Shown: in pieces, positions 1-13,930 of the stretch
Numbering within the stretch: the first letter of the stretch is position 1
Layout: the number at the start of each line of letters is the position of its first letter
Origin: Opisthorchis felineus
Lineage: Eukaryota > Platyhelminthes > Trematoda > Opisthorchiida > Opisthorchiidae
Direction: 5' to 3'
Assembly: GCA_004794785.1 (NCBI GenBank)
Contig: SJOL01009447.1
Location: forward strand, 264,337 to 328,336
Length of the DNA: 64,000 bases
Program-made: the position numbers and the translations under genes
Notes under the pieces: generated by a model
Database searches by the model: none
What the model saw: the letters and a program-made list of their open reading frames with translations, nothing else
What the model was told of the DNA's origin: nothing

Positions 1-3000
1 GATAGTCTTTTTGGCAACGCTTTTTAGTTGGGGCAGAAGCTTTCAGCTCAACTTTTAAAATCTTGGGGGCAGCAATACCAGATGGTAAAAATTATTACCA
101 GAAGGAATTCTATAATCCTTTTAGAACTTTTTCGCAAGCACAGGATGATACAGTGTCGTCACCTTAACTGAAAGCTCAAGGGATCAAACGAACTACGAGG
201 CTTTCAGTCATGTATGCTTTTCTGATCGAGTAACTTTTTCTCTTTCGACAAACAATTCATACCTTTCATGGTTTCACTGTTGCTTACATCACTTTCAGAC
301 AGTGATAGCAAGTTTCAGTGAGACATTATAACATATACCATCATAACGGACTAATATAATCAGGTTCACCTTTACTACGAAAGAGTAGAATGTCACCAGA
401 CTAATGAAAACTGACTGGAGTTGAGGTTTTAGGAGATAAGTTCATCCCTGAAAAATTTTTTTGTCCAAAACCAAAACGAAATTACTATTCACTCGAGGAT
501 TTTGGAACGTTTAGTAGATCACCTCAGGCTTACGGGTTAGACATGTGTAAACAGATTTGCCTCGTTGGTTTCTTCACCTCCAATGTCCTGAGGCATCACC
601 ACTGTTTCGAATTACACGCTACTTCAGGAGTTTGGAGATGGATTGAGATGTTTTCAATGCAGCTTCTCATCTAACATGTGCACGTCAACTTAGAGTTGTC
701 GGTAAATGACCAGGCAAATGACTAATGTGGCAACTCCCGCTGATTCCACGGTCGGTCGTGACCCGCACACCAGGGATCAAGCGTCTGCAACATATAGGTG
801 CTGAGTAAGTTTTGCAGATTGGTGAGTTAAATTTTATTCCGTAAATCACTATACTGGAGAACAACATGGATTTGTCGTTCTCCCTGGAATACCTCCTTAA
901 ATGTTAGTTGAACTTCCACTCAATACTTCATGCTAAACAGTTTGCTCACTGAATTACGAATAATAAATTGATGTTTTACGTAGGGAGCACACTGGAACTG
1001 GCAAGCCCAAAATGGCCTAACATCCGAAAAAAACACGACCAACTTTGTTTCATATTTTGAGCTGATGGCATTCCATCTTGAAGGAGCCCCGATAGTGCTT
1101 CGATGACAATGGTGATGATAACAACGTTTTTGTTATAGATTCTGAGGATGATTGATGACCAGGGAAACAAGACAGGTGTCTTGCTGTATCTCCAAACATT
1201 TTGTATTCAGAACAATTACCATGCCACAAAAGTTTCGGTTGCCTTCGAAAGCCCGCACGCCGTTTGTATGGTGCTCATCATGGAGTGTTTGGAAACAAGC
1301 TCTCATTAATATGGGTATTTGTATTTTTTGTATTTGTATGGTGGAGTGTACAGCGTTAACCAAGAAACAGTAACTGGATAACCGTTTCAGGCACACAGGT
1401 GGCTGTGAGAGACAGCTCCATCCGGTATATATTATCATGCACTTGTGTGTGCAACTAAGGCATGTTTTGAGTTCTCATGATGATTTTCGTTAAATAAAGG
1501 GTTGAAAGTGTGAGATGTGTGCAGCTATTCGTACCACACACTAATGTTTTCTCCTTGCGTAGCCATGAACCGCCCGCTGTCAAGTTCGGCGGACTGAGCA
1601 ACAGCCACCGTGAAAGTTGGGCTGATTGACAAGACAACCGTATGTGAGAGTGTTTGCTACCGATTTTGTCAGCCAACTTTTACACTTAGATTGGTCGATT
1701 CACAGTTAGAAGTTTGATCTTTTCGACCTATCAGATAACGTAAAGAGGCGAGACAAGATTGCAGCGACGATGTTGAAAAATGTAGACTATAACCATTGTC
1801 ACATTGGTCTAAGTGAGAAATAGACCCTCTCTTCTGAATGAATGGTAAAATCAGTCGACTATTTATTCAGAACTATCATATCTATTTGCAGACGTCATCA
1901 GATGTTGTTTTCTGTGTGTGGTCCTCAGGCACCTTACAACAAACTATATTTCAACGCAGCAAACAATCAAAGTGATGAGAAATAAAAATTCCATGTTCGG
2001 CAGTGAAGTATGGAGGAATCACTAGGCAAATGTTAAAGAACAAGAGTCACTATCAGTCACCATACAATCGATCAGTTCTGGTTTCCAGTTATCGCGATCC
2101 AGCTGGCCTTGGGTGTCTGCGCTATTTGATTTTGTACGCAGAGACCAGCTTTGCACAGTCAAATGGATATCCCGTCAGCAACAGCGAGCGATGATGCTCG
2201 CAAAAACACTAGTAATTTTCCAAGACCCGGTACAATGCCTGGAAATGTCTTGGTAGACCAGCCCAACATAACGGACCGGCAACAGTAGTAAAACACGTCG
2301 GATTCCTGATAATATAATTGTTGACTGACCCTTGCCCTTCAAACTTTGTCGGTGACTTTTATGTGACTCTGTCAGCCTGCTAGGCTTTATGCCCCCACTT
2401 TGAGCTACCCTTCTGTCTTTGACGTAATGTGCTATTCATCGCACCAACTGATATATAAGGCAACCTGGTGCACCATATTCATCTGAAGAGAAACATCACG
2501 AATGGGAGATTCAGCTGAGTTCCAGATGAGTGTCCTATGAAAATCAAATTGGTATGCAGATGTGCGGATTAGGCAAACTTGTGTTTTAGTTTATGCCTGA
2601 GGATCACACACAGAGAACAGTTTTTGTATTCTGATTATTTCCTGGTAACTATTGATGTCCCCATTTACGTGTTTACTGATGTCTGCTTGACCATATAGCA
2701 TATATATATATATATATATATATATAGGCAGGTGCTGTTCGCCTGATTGAACTTGTCGATTTTGGAGAAACGGATCGTGGTTTCAACCACAATCAGGATT
2801 GTGGTATAATTATGACCTCATGTACGGTTGATGATATTTGCGCAAATGAATAAGGATTGACTAATTCATCGGCACTGGCAATTCGGCATGGCTCACGAAA
2901 GGAGTTGGGCAGCCCAATCATCAAAAATTCAAGACATCCTCTCAAGTGACATTAGTGGTGCCTGACCACGTCAGCAGCTTGGGCGCACTGGGTTCGGTCC

Positions 3001-6000
3001 AAATAAACAAACTGCACTATCCACAGTAGAAACGGAACACGTTGACTTATTTTTTGGATTTACCTAAACGTGATAATCATGGAAATCTGAGTTGATTATC
3101 CACCTGTGTTCGTGGAAAAAGGACAAGTTGTTTGACCAATAATTGGTCGGTGGTTGTAATTCATAAGTATTTGCAATTCCGCTTGTATATACATGTCAGA
3201 GTAATACCATAGGGCACTCGGTTATATTTCGTAGTTAGGAATTTATCCAGAGCATATGCTTTTTTATACCTTGAAATCTTTGGTTGGTTGTGCTGCTGTT
3301 TGCTCAGGGCATGTCTTTCTTTGTTTTGTTATTGTATACTTATTCAGAAACGGTTAACCAAGTATAACTTGGGAATTTTCGCTGCTATGGCTGGTCCCAG
3401 CAGCTGCAAATCACAAAGGATTATGATTAACGATATGGTGCATAATCTAGCCGGGCGAATCCGCATAGGTGAATAGTTATGAATACTCGCTTGACGGATC
3501 CCAATTCCACGGTAGGGTTGTGGATATTGCCGTCACTGAAAAACAAACATGCGCTTATTACCCAACAGCGCCTAAATCGAATTCAAAGTTGAACGATAGT
3601 CGTATGCGTATGCTTCTGGTCAAAAGCACATTAAAGAGGAGGACGGGTGATCCCACCTTCCATCATTGTAGTGGATGCAGATGGAATACCATTTCACTAC
3701 CATAAAGTCATGTGTAATTCTGTTTGGATTGAAATCGTGCCAGTGTTCCACATCTCCATCACATGATTTACAGAAGAATGATGGAAAGTTTTGACTATGT
3801 AACATTTCCTGCACTCAGTTTCCTTCTCAGTTGTCCAGCCCTGTCTAGTAAATGCTACGCACATCACTTCTTTCTGACAGCTTGCTGGTCTGTAATATTA
3901 GTGCAAGTTTTGGCTTTGACCATGACTTGTGGTAGCCCACATAAAGTAAATGCCTTTCTACGCAAATCTCTCCTAGAAGCAAGAGCAATTTTCTTTCACA
4001 CACATGCCCTGTTTCTGCTCTCGTTAAGTGGACATTAACAGGCTAGTAGAAATTATTTCGCGATTATGCTGTCTGCAAACGCTCATGTTACTTGGCTTTG
4101 CATCATCGTGAAGATTACATGTGAAACATCAAGGGTGATAACTCACGCTGGATCATCAAACACTTGAATTCAAACCTTGGGGGAATTTTTACCAACGAAT
4201 TTTTAGGATACCAACTACGGATGAAATATAGTTTGCATTAACGGCAGGTTGATTCGGATGGTCATTAATGGCCTGAAGATCAAGATCCATTTGGTTTCTC
4301 TGTGGTTTCCTGAGAGAGCAATGGAGGCGAAGCCATGACATCATGCGCTTCTCACCTCAACTACTTAAATGAGTAGTCTGGGTATTGTACCGTCCTTCCC
4401 AGTGTTGTCCAGCAAATGGGGAAAAAATTAAAAAACGATTTATACAGAAAGTTTGATTTGAAAAGAACTTGGATGAAAGGTTCCAGTTCATCTTCGGTTG
4501 CATTCATGGTCGTTGCGCAGCGTGAACACCCTGAGTGGCACTTGAATACACCGCACTCAACATGGACAATGGACAAATTACCTGTGAGTTAATCCAAATC
4601 TTGGTGTGCAGCGAACCGGTTGTGATCGAACGGGGGCGACGTTTGTTCGTCCAGGCAATCTCAGCGGGAGGTGTGTGGAAGTCCTTCAGGCATACTCCAC
4701 TGCCTGGCTCTAGACGGATACATGCTGTGTGGTAAGATTATCCGCTGATCGATAAAGCAACCCACATACTTCGTCTCGCTGACCATGACAATGAGTCCGC
4801 CGAAATCCACTAATACAGAACAAGATTTGGGAACAGCTGACATAAACCTCCTTTGAAAACCGGCAAAAATGATGCAAAAAAGATATTCGTGGGAAAAGTG
4901 GCTACTGATAAAAGAAGCAAACTATAGCAGGACAGTTAGATTACGGGTAATTTACAACAATTAACTATCGGCTGTGGAGTTCTTATGGCGTCGTTTGTCT
5001 TTAGTCTTTATTCCGTGCTTGAGTGTAGTTCCTGGAACAGATGGAAAATATATGTTTTTAAAAAGACATGACCATTGCTCGTTCTGTAAATATGATGTTA
5101 GAAGGTTTGGACAAGGCCATGCTAAAAAACTGAGAACAGTCCGAACCAGTGACACTTGCTACCACTGGATTTGGATCCAAAAAAACGTCTTTCGTGTGGT
5201 AAATAAAGAAGAACTCGTTCTACCATGTGCCTTGCAACATGGGAATATTGGGTTTGCGTTTTAACCTACAGTGCGTGTTAATACACCTCAGGTATAAGGC
5301 TGTTGGCAGAGTTGGGATTATCCAGAATAATATTATGGTTTTCCAATAAGATCCACTACTAAATTGCCTGCATTCAACTGGGTGGGTGTGAAAGCAACTC
5401 AGCACTTAGATTGGTTCCCAATAACTTCAAGCATTCTTCTTGTAAACCACTATTTGCTTCAGTTCGTTTGTCAAGTGGTTAATTACAATTAGTCTACCTA
5501 ACACTGATATGTGTATCTTTTTTGACTCATAAATTTGGCGAAAGCAATTCTGTCTCATCCCATGGGGTTCAACCTGGTCAACTGTAAAAGGCATTAGGAC
5601 ACCTACCATCTTTATGCATAGAGTAAGCGATCGGTGATTGGCTCTCTTCAAACACACAGATGTGGAAAAGTATGTCGAGATAATTAACGTCCAACCTTCA
5701 ACAGATCCGCTGCATCTCTGAAACTCAGTGTATGGCACTCGCCTGTTAGTTCATCACAATGGACGCGGAACAACGACATTACACGTAAAACAAAGCGGGA
5801 ATATTGGAGACGTGTCAAAAGAAGGTCTTGTGTTTAAACAATGATTCTGAATGATAGATCAAGCACTAACTTAACCACTACTTGAGTATTCACGAAGTTT
5901 TGTTTGGAATTCTACAAATGAAGTATGTCAATTAAAGCCTAGTCAACGTCGACATCAATGTTGCCAAATATATCCTGCGTTTTGACAAGCATCTGTTGCT

Positions 6001-8437
6001 CCCACCTCAGCAGTCTGTGATTAATCTGAAACTACGTGATGTTATACAGTATCTCTGGGCAAACCGGGGCTTGGCAGTATACCTTTTTACTGGTTTGTGA
6101 AGGAAATACCCATCTATCAACCGTATTTTTGTGAGAAGCGTCCGCAGAATTCAGTAGCACATTGTGCTTGGCGTTTTTGATGGGGCGGAATACTATTTTT
6201 GCATAATTTAGTAGCCATTTAAGATAGAAAAAAGGCTACCCATGCTCCGATAATTTAAGATAATTTCAAGTGGATGGCTGTGCGATTTCAATGTCCACTC
6301 CTGTTAGAAGCAACACTAGTTGCTTCCTGGATGGCATTAGGAGGCTACAGCATCAGACTAGAGCTTAAAGGGCGGCCTGAATAGTAGACATATTGCCAAA
6401 GCATATGATGCAGAATGCCACGGGCTCAGTTCTCGACCCTGTTCTTTTTTAGAATAATTCATATCTGGGCTCCCATCCAAAACCTTTGTAATATATTTCT
6501 CCTTGTCAGTGTTTTTATAACTCTTGAAGATTCCATTGGAGATTTTAGACCACATTCGATCAGTTACGGTGCCAAAATTGACCTCATCGTGTGCGCCTGT
6601 CAGCAAAAATTTTGTGAACACCCGGCAAACACAAACTGATAAGTAGGCCCTCAATAAGGTTAAAACCACTCAAATACATCTGAAGATTTATTTATTTTCT
6701 CCGATTTGTACCGAAATGTTACACAATTAATGAAAAAAATTATGAAATATAATAAAAAGTAACGGAAAGATTTGTACTGAACTTATTTGCGTAGCACATA
6801 CCCAGATAGCATAATTAAATTAATTAAATACCACAAATAAATTCACAATCCACACGACAGCCGGCAACACCAAATCAATTAAACCAGTCGATGTTACCCA
6901 CGAATGCGTACCGCCTCATGCGAGGGCTTAGTCAAGCAAAATCTGGCAACAGATTACCTGTCTGTTTGAAAATTGTAAGCCCCGTTAAGCTATCAAGTGG
7001 ACAAAAAGGTTTTTTCTTACGATTGCATACAAGCGTCCAACTAGTGTTCTTCCCAGCACTGACTTAAGGCCCGATGAAAATAAACAACCGAATTCTGTTC
7101 ACTAACGTCCCAAAGTGCATTAAACAACGAAATCCTCATTCTCCCGGGTCAATTCCTGTGACCAAATGAGATTGAATGTTTTGATTCAACTTTTTTGGGT
7201 TCACGATAACTGTCCGTGATTGCTCCTTACTTAGGTAGTACGCAGTTTCATGAGTGGTAATTATGGTCACTTGACTTTCAACAACCGAATGTTCTGAGGA
7301 AACTAATCTGATTTGTCCACAATCACGCCTGAACAACGAAGTTAGTTCTGTTAATTTCAGTGAAAATGCAACCATAAATCACTCAGTAAACTGTGCTAGT
7401 ATTTCGAAACCAGGTTGCTTAATTTATAACCTTGTACAAATTCGCATGGAATTGCATATCGCAAAGCAAACTAACAAATTTTCTCCTAGTATTCAACCAG
7501 GTTGTTTTCCTATCTGAACCCTCTATATTCTCACGGCGTTTGTGGTGTTTAATTAGAGGAAACTCATCAAATATTCAAAATCTTTCGGCGACTGTATCAT
7601 AAATTAACATGACATTATTCAAAGATCACGTACGAAATTCACGGCTACATAGTTTTACCGAGTTGAGGGATATACAGATTAAGGGGTCACAGAGCCAAAT
7701 TTATCATGTTATCGTTAGGAATTGAAGTCGGAATTTTTTACTTTGCATCAGATTCCGATTGTATAGTCGGATTCCAGTTACCTCTGTGACAGACAATAAT
7801 CCGGATAGTACCAATAGTGCCGCATACCAGCATATGACTCCAATTGGACATGATCGGTTTCGACCAGATGTGCAGTAAAATCACCTGAAGTGGGGGATTG
7901 TAACTAGGACCAAATGTTGTCCTCCTAGTTGCAGAAGTAGTCAGCTTGAGCTTGAGGTCCACCTTCACGATTTATGTGATCAGCCATTCAGGTTGGTATC
8001 TTTCTCAGAGGTAAGCGTAGAATTGCTTTTTGTTGGTACGATTTGCCACAAAATTTAAGAGGTCTGAAAGTTACCAGTTATTTTTTTCCTGCTAGTTTTT
8101 TGTACCTATCAGGATTTCAGTTGAGTGGTCGAGGATCACTCCATCGACGGCTGCCAGTTTGTCTGGTGATTTAACACCGTGCAGAGTGAAGTCGGTAAAA
8201 ATAATCAAAGTACGATTATTTACGGTAGACCAGCAGAACAGCAAACAGTTTTTCACAATAGCTTTGAAACACTGTGACGTTCTGAATGTTGCATGCCTTC
8301 TTTTTGAAATCACAGCGTTTTATTGGCAAAATGTCAGCTTGCAAACTGTTCAGGGCTTTCACTGTATAAGTTTGCCGAAAATGTTGACGCGGTGTTGATG
8401 TCAGCAACTAACGCCATTTTAAAAAGCAACTCATATA
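1..8437. other. Intergenic: no gene found
   Basis: Apart from the TA microsatellite at 2700, I see only short overlapping frames on both strands, without recognisable domains or paired splice signals, and AT-rich patches near 6700-6850. A small hairpin (ACCACAAT/ATTGTGGT) lies near 2790. Confidence 0.55.
2700..2726. repeat. (TA)n microsatellite
   Basis: About 13 uninterrupted TA units. No associated gene. Confidence 0.95.
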
Positions 8438-8532
8438 TAATGTACACTCACACGACTCTCGTTTGAACAATCGTCCTCCTTGCCCGGACGGGAGGACGAC
8501 TGCTCAAACCAGTCACATGAGTGTTCACTCTC
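8438..8532. repeat. Inverted pair of family T blocks (hairpin)
   Basis: The left arm (8441-8480) and right arm (8491-8531) are both copies of the roughly 40-bp landmark block found in the 60.5-61.1 kb cluster, in opposite orientation around a 10-bp centre. The inner 8 bp, CGTCCTCC and GGAGGACG, are perfect complements. No tRNA-like head or ribozyme core was found beside them. Confidence 0.6.
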
Positions 8533-9593
8533 CAAATCCGGCAGCCGACTACAACTCATGCATGAGAAATCAACTTGAATCAGGTTTCTAACGGAAATGT
8601 TGAATTTCAAAGATAAAGAGAACCTCTGCAAAAAAGAGAGGCACGGATTAGCACCGGTTTTCCACTTAAGCCAAAATGTCACAAGTATCCACAAATCATA
8701 AATGAGATATTCTGCATATTTCCGTAAGGAGTTTCTCTCATGTGATTTTCGTAGTTTTTGGTGTTTGGTTGCGTGAAATTGGCTCACAAATAAAAGCCCG
8801 TTAGAAAGCTTTTTTGTCGTCGTCGGCAGCGTTCCTTCATGTTGTACCATAGTAACATATGTCCAGATAAACAAAGCCTTCTATCACGGATTTGATAGAT
8901 GGTACAACCCATGGACCGAGGCGGGCTGCTCTTTTTAGTATTGGTTTAAAAACTTACTTCAGTGTGCTTTTCGATGGATGTGCTAGTATCAGACGAAGTT
9001 TATAAGTCTAGTGTTCTGAAACAAACAAACTTCAGATATGCCTGGCTTAACAGGACGCACTGTATACTAACCGGTTTTTTTTTTAGTGAACGGTTCTTCG
9101 AGTCTCCACTTAGAAGCCAAAAGTACTTGGTCTCCTGTTCTTCCATCTGTGATGAGTTATCTCTAATTGAGGAACAATTTTCATATAAAACAAATTAATG
9201 CTTGCGCTGTAAATAAACCGGACGAGGTCATACAAAAGAGGAGTGAGAAAAACTATCCAAATGATTGAACCCTCTAAGCGCCCAGGCGTGAATCCGCACT
9301 GCAACTCCATCCCAAAATCTCATAACCGAGCCCCATGCAGAGACAGAGTGAACGAATCGACAGCAAATCTTTGAACTCTTCCATGACAAAAATGTGGAAA
9401 CGGGATCTGTCGGACACATAGAGCCCCACTTCCTAAACGAGAGAATTATCGGCCTACAAAACACTGATAACAATGGTCATGGAGGAGAAAACGTTTACTT
9501 ACCAGTTCCCCTGAAACTGCTGTTTACCGATTTAGTGCGTTAGTGTAAACCTTGGGAATTACTTGGTATCACTCACCATAAAGCATGACTTAC

Positions 9594-9818
9594 TCTGGTG
9601 TAAGGGCCATTTCCGATGTGGCTGGTTTATCTCGCTGGAGTGAGTTAATGTACGCAGATGTGCCAATGTTCCAGCCGTAGTTAGCTGGCACGGGTAAATT
9701 TTTTTGTCGGGCGCGGCGTAGACGCATGAGTTGGCTCGTCGCCCGCCACTTTGTTCTTGACCGCTGATTTTGTGAACGAACCTCGTTTAGTTTATTAAGC
9801 CGCCAACGCAAAGTGCGG
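9594..9818 (-). CDS. Candidate internal exon, unidentified
   Basis: On the minus strand an open frame of about 75 codons runs from a CAG acceptor-like site (exon edge at 9818) to a strong donor, CCAGA|GTAAGTCATG (exon edge at 9594). The peptide is rich in Arg, Asn and Gln (contains RSRTKWRATSQLMRLRRARQ and ANYGWNIGTSAYINSLQR). I do not recognise it. The acceptor has a poor pyrimidine tract, and no partner exons were found. It could be a chance frame. Confidence 0.2.
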
Positions 9819-12800
9819 CTGCGTGATCATTGATGATTTGTCAGCCTGATATCTAAACATGTCTGGCATAGTTGCTGATGTCAAAAACAGCAGGTGATCA
9901 AACTTTCGACGCCGCGGCTGAAGCCGAACTAGTGCAACTCGTGCCTTAAATGGAACATCAAAGTTTTGCCATTTATATTCCAGGCAACGGTTTCGTGATT
10001 CCAGTTCCAGCCAGTTAGAAAGGTGCAGGAGATACTAGTTATCCGTATTATTTGTCCTGACCACGTATTAAAGTAACCGGTAAAACCAGAAGCAAAATTT
10101 CTATCACTATTTATCTGTTGAATATTTGGTTTTATTCAAAGCAGCTCACAGGATTTCACTCGGTGTTGATACGTGCGCCAACAACCGTTGGTTGGACGGA
10201 TTGGTGACTGTGCGCTCAGTGATATATGTCCGTTGACGACAAACGGATTCCACCCTTTAGCCGGAAGCAGTTGCCTAAAATGAGATCATCCTGGAAGAGC
10301 GTTAGTTGGGATTGGGAAGCTAGTGGGTGCAAGCGGAATGCCGTGCTGTCGGAACAACATGAAACAGCTTGTCTGGCAGAGAGGGAGCAAGCCTATATGA
10401 CTGGCCTGGATGTGGTCATCTGTGTACAAATCTACAGGCAGACTGTGTCCACTCCAACCCATATAGCCCTAAACAGAGTAAGTTTCCTTCACTCAGAGCT
10501 CTCATGTTTAAAAAGAAACGAATGGACGATGCGTCTGGTTTCACTCTCCATTTGCTTACGAATAGCAGCAATCACGGGGGATTGTGCGTAACTTGAAATG
10601 AACTTGAACAAATGTGCAAAAAAAGACACTCCGCCCTAAAGTAAAACTCTACTCCACAGTAAAAAAATCAGCAACTTATTTTATTCACAAAAGAAACACA
10701 TCCGCTCCATCAGTGTTGATATTTGATAAGCATACATCATAAATAAACCGGTTGTGTTTAATTTTGGACTAAGTCGCGTGACACATGGGCATGGCGGACT
10801 TGATAAATTAGATTTTCACCTTCACAGAATCAACTTCTGTAAAGTTGTTCCGTCAAAATAGCTTTCTTACGCCCTATACAGTATCAATGTGCCTCAATCG
10901 CACAATTAATCATGTGGGTTTATTTGACCATTTACATCCAACGGGACCCGCATTTTCGTCAGCCGTCTGTTAAAACAGTTCAAAAGACTAGAGCGCTCCT
11001 TGTTTACTCGAGATGCAGGTGCGTAAACACTATATCGGAAAGATCACAAGCTCAAGGATAGTTTATCTTACTTGTACCTGAAGAGTGGCGGAAATGCCTT
11101 CATGTTTCTTTTTCCAGCCTGAAATACACAAGAACGAGCTAATATACATCAAGTTCCAACTGAGAGGAACCACAAGACAGATTGTCTTGTGTATAATTTC
11201 AAGTGGTGACCGACAAACGACTGACAAAAAGGACAGCACTCAAGAACAATAGGTTTCGTGACCAAATTATTGCTTTAGGAACCCTTCTAATGTATGGAAC
11301 ACTCCAAACTTGAAGAGTATTTGGGGAAGAAAATCAGTCTAACACCATTTCGCCCTTCCATACACTATTTTGAAAATACAACCCGTCCCAAACCCACTTG
11401 GTAGTCCTATGGCACGGTTTGTTTTCGGGGCTTAAGGATGATCAAATTTTCAGACGGATAAAGGTAAACCTACCCTAGCAAGCCAAATTTAAACTTCCCA
11501 AAAAAAGACCAGAAAAGTGCACAATGAAGAAAAAACGAAGAACGACTGCAGCAATTTTATGACCAACCTGAGTTTGGTTCCCCGCTTGGCCATCTGGTGA
11601 ACACATGCGCAGTTTGTGTGTGCGTACGCCATATGAATACAACCAGGAATGTATGGAAATGAAAAAAAACTTAGGATATTGCAATATTTATGGGAGTCAC
11701 CAATTGTGCGATTTCGTCGGACGATACATCTTGGATCTTGACGCATCGGCAGAAACTCCAAAAAGTGAAAACCCCAGTATATTCATACCACTAACAGTGG
11801 TGCAAACACATTTGGTCAGTCCTTTTACGGGACTAATGAAAGGTATCACAGTTACTGATAGTTGTTAGTCTACCTAACATTTTGCCAATGGACAACCGTA
11901 AGAACCACAGTTGCTCTTTAAAAATTCAGTTGGCTAGGTTTTTCCGGACCCCGAGAAACAGGACATTAGCCGGTTAGGACGATTCAGTTCACCGGTGTCT
12001 AGTTCACTGTCCACTCGACTCTTGTCTCGCCAAACACTTCAACTGATGGCATCGTGGTTATCGCTGTAAAGCTGAATAACCAAATGCTTCAGGGGAGGAT
12101 CTGATAGGGGCAGATGGTGTTGGTCAGATAGTTGCTCTCAGGTGAACAATTAAAGTTTCAAGTTTCAGCAAACTACATCCTGTAATAGCTTGTGCGCAGG
12201 ATTTCTTTGGAAATACCGCTGGATCTTGCGGAATATTCTGCGTGGCCTTGAAATACCGGTAAGCTGTTGGAGTAGCGAAATTCTTTGGTTAAATTCTTAC
12301 CCACAATACAGGATAACTGTCATACGTTTTTGTAAAACTCCAAATATTTAGAGAGCATCAAGCGAACGCAGTAAGTAAGTACCCCAAGGCTGGCCAGCAG
12401 GCCTTCCAGCGCATGTGAAATTTGCAGCTGTCCTGTTACATCCACTGCTGTGCGAGCACGTAATGGACGCTGATGCCGGTGTTGACCTATAAATGAAAGT
12501 CATCTCACGTTTGAATATGCATCTTAAAATGAAATCCGTTCGCAAAGCCTGTCAGCTCCGTGTTATATTTGTCCCCACATGTGGACTTGTTTTACAGCAA
12601 CGAAAGGTTTATTAAATACTCATTATGCATCGCTATTTAATGTATGTCTTATCATACACCTTGATCACCTGGCGGTGACCTCGTAAACATTATACTCCTT
12701 GACCAATGTCCCAGTTGAGCAGCCGTATTGTCTCATTCCGAAACAATCACTAGGAATCTAACTGTTCCATCGGTAACTTGGCTTTCCGGTTTTCTTATGA

Positions 12801-13789
12801 TAATGTTGCCCGTTGTTCGAAGGGGAGAGTGCCAGGTGTTCCTTAGTCCGCATCATTAATCCTGGATGGAGTCGAGTTAATGTGGCGCAAAATTCGTGCG
12901 CTACAGTGTGAATGGGCGGCTAAAGTAGAAATACATCATCAACTTTGGTTATCATATGCAAAATTTTCTAATTTTGAGGCTACCTCCTCTGTGGTTACGT
13001 TCTGATAAGCTTGATTCAGTCCCAGAATACCACAGTTGCTCATTTGTGGATTTAATCCACTCTGCTCTACAGTATGTATGCGGAAGCACTGGAATATGAA
13101 CAGTGTGGGTCAGCTTTTGTTCCATATCTGCCACCAATATCGTCCCTCCGCACCACCAAACATTCGTTATTCTGTGAATGTGGATATAAATATTTTTCAA
13201 ATCATATTTTTATCGAGTGCGTGCTTACAAAGCAGAACTACTCTCTCCTAATCCGTGGAAGTCTTTTGCACCTACGTAGCCAGAACACAAGCTTCATTTA
13301 TCGGAGCCTTAGAAAATTTCACGGCCAGCGAACCGCGATCCGTGCCTATAGTTACCAAATTAAGGCAGCCTCAAGAGACTAGGCACCTGTAACAAGCCTT
13401 CACTCTGGTGCAAAGTTCTATTCGTGGTTTAAACGGAAAAAAATCGGTGTTCTTTTTTAAACGCACTACTTTGAAAGTCCATGACCGGTTAATTTTCCTG
13501 TGAAAACCAAACTGGGGTGCAAATGAGACCATTTGCCGAATTCTATGGTTCTGATTTCTAGGATCCTGCTTGATATTTCGCTCGAACGGTTGATGATGTT
13601 GTCCTTCATTTGAAGACTAAGCCGCGACTTAGGGGAGTTCAAGAATTCACGTGTTTCAGTTTTGATCCAACAAATCCGAATGCACTCGTCGAATGCACGG
13701 TTGAAGACATTAGGAATTTCCGGTGCTGTGCTGTACACTGAGGTACAAAACTTCATGAATATTAATATCAACTGAATATTGGACAAGAT

Positions 13790-13930
13790 GCTGAATATAT
13801 TATATAATATATTACAGCACGATGACGTGAAGTATAACACAACGTTGGTGTAAAACACCATAATACAATACAGAATATATCATGTAGTGTATAATAGATA
13901 TGTATAAAAAGATGTATTCATGCATAATAG
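13790..13930. repeat. AT-rich tract with short TA palindromes
   Basis: Contains GAATATATTATATAATATA and several ATAATA/TATAAA runs. It is low-complexity DNA that generates chance open frames. No element boundaries are visible. Confidence 0.6.
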
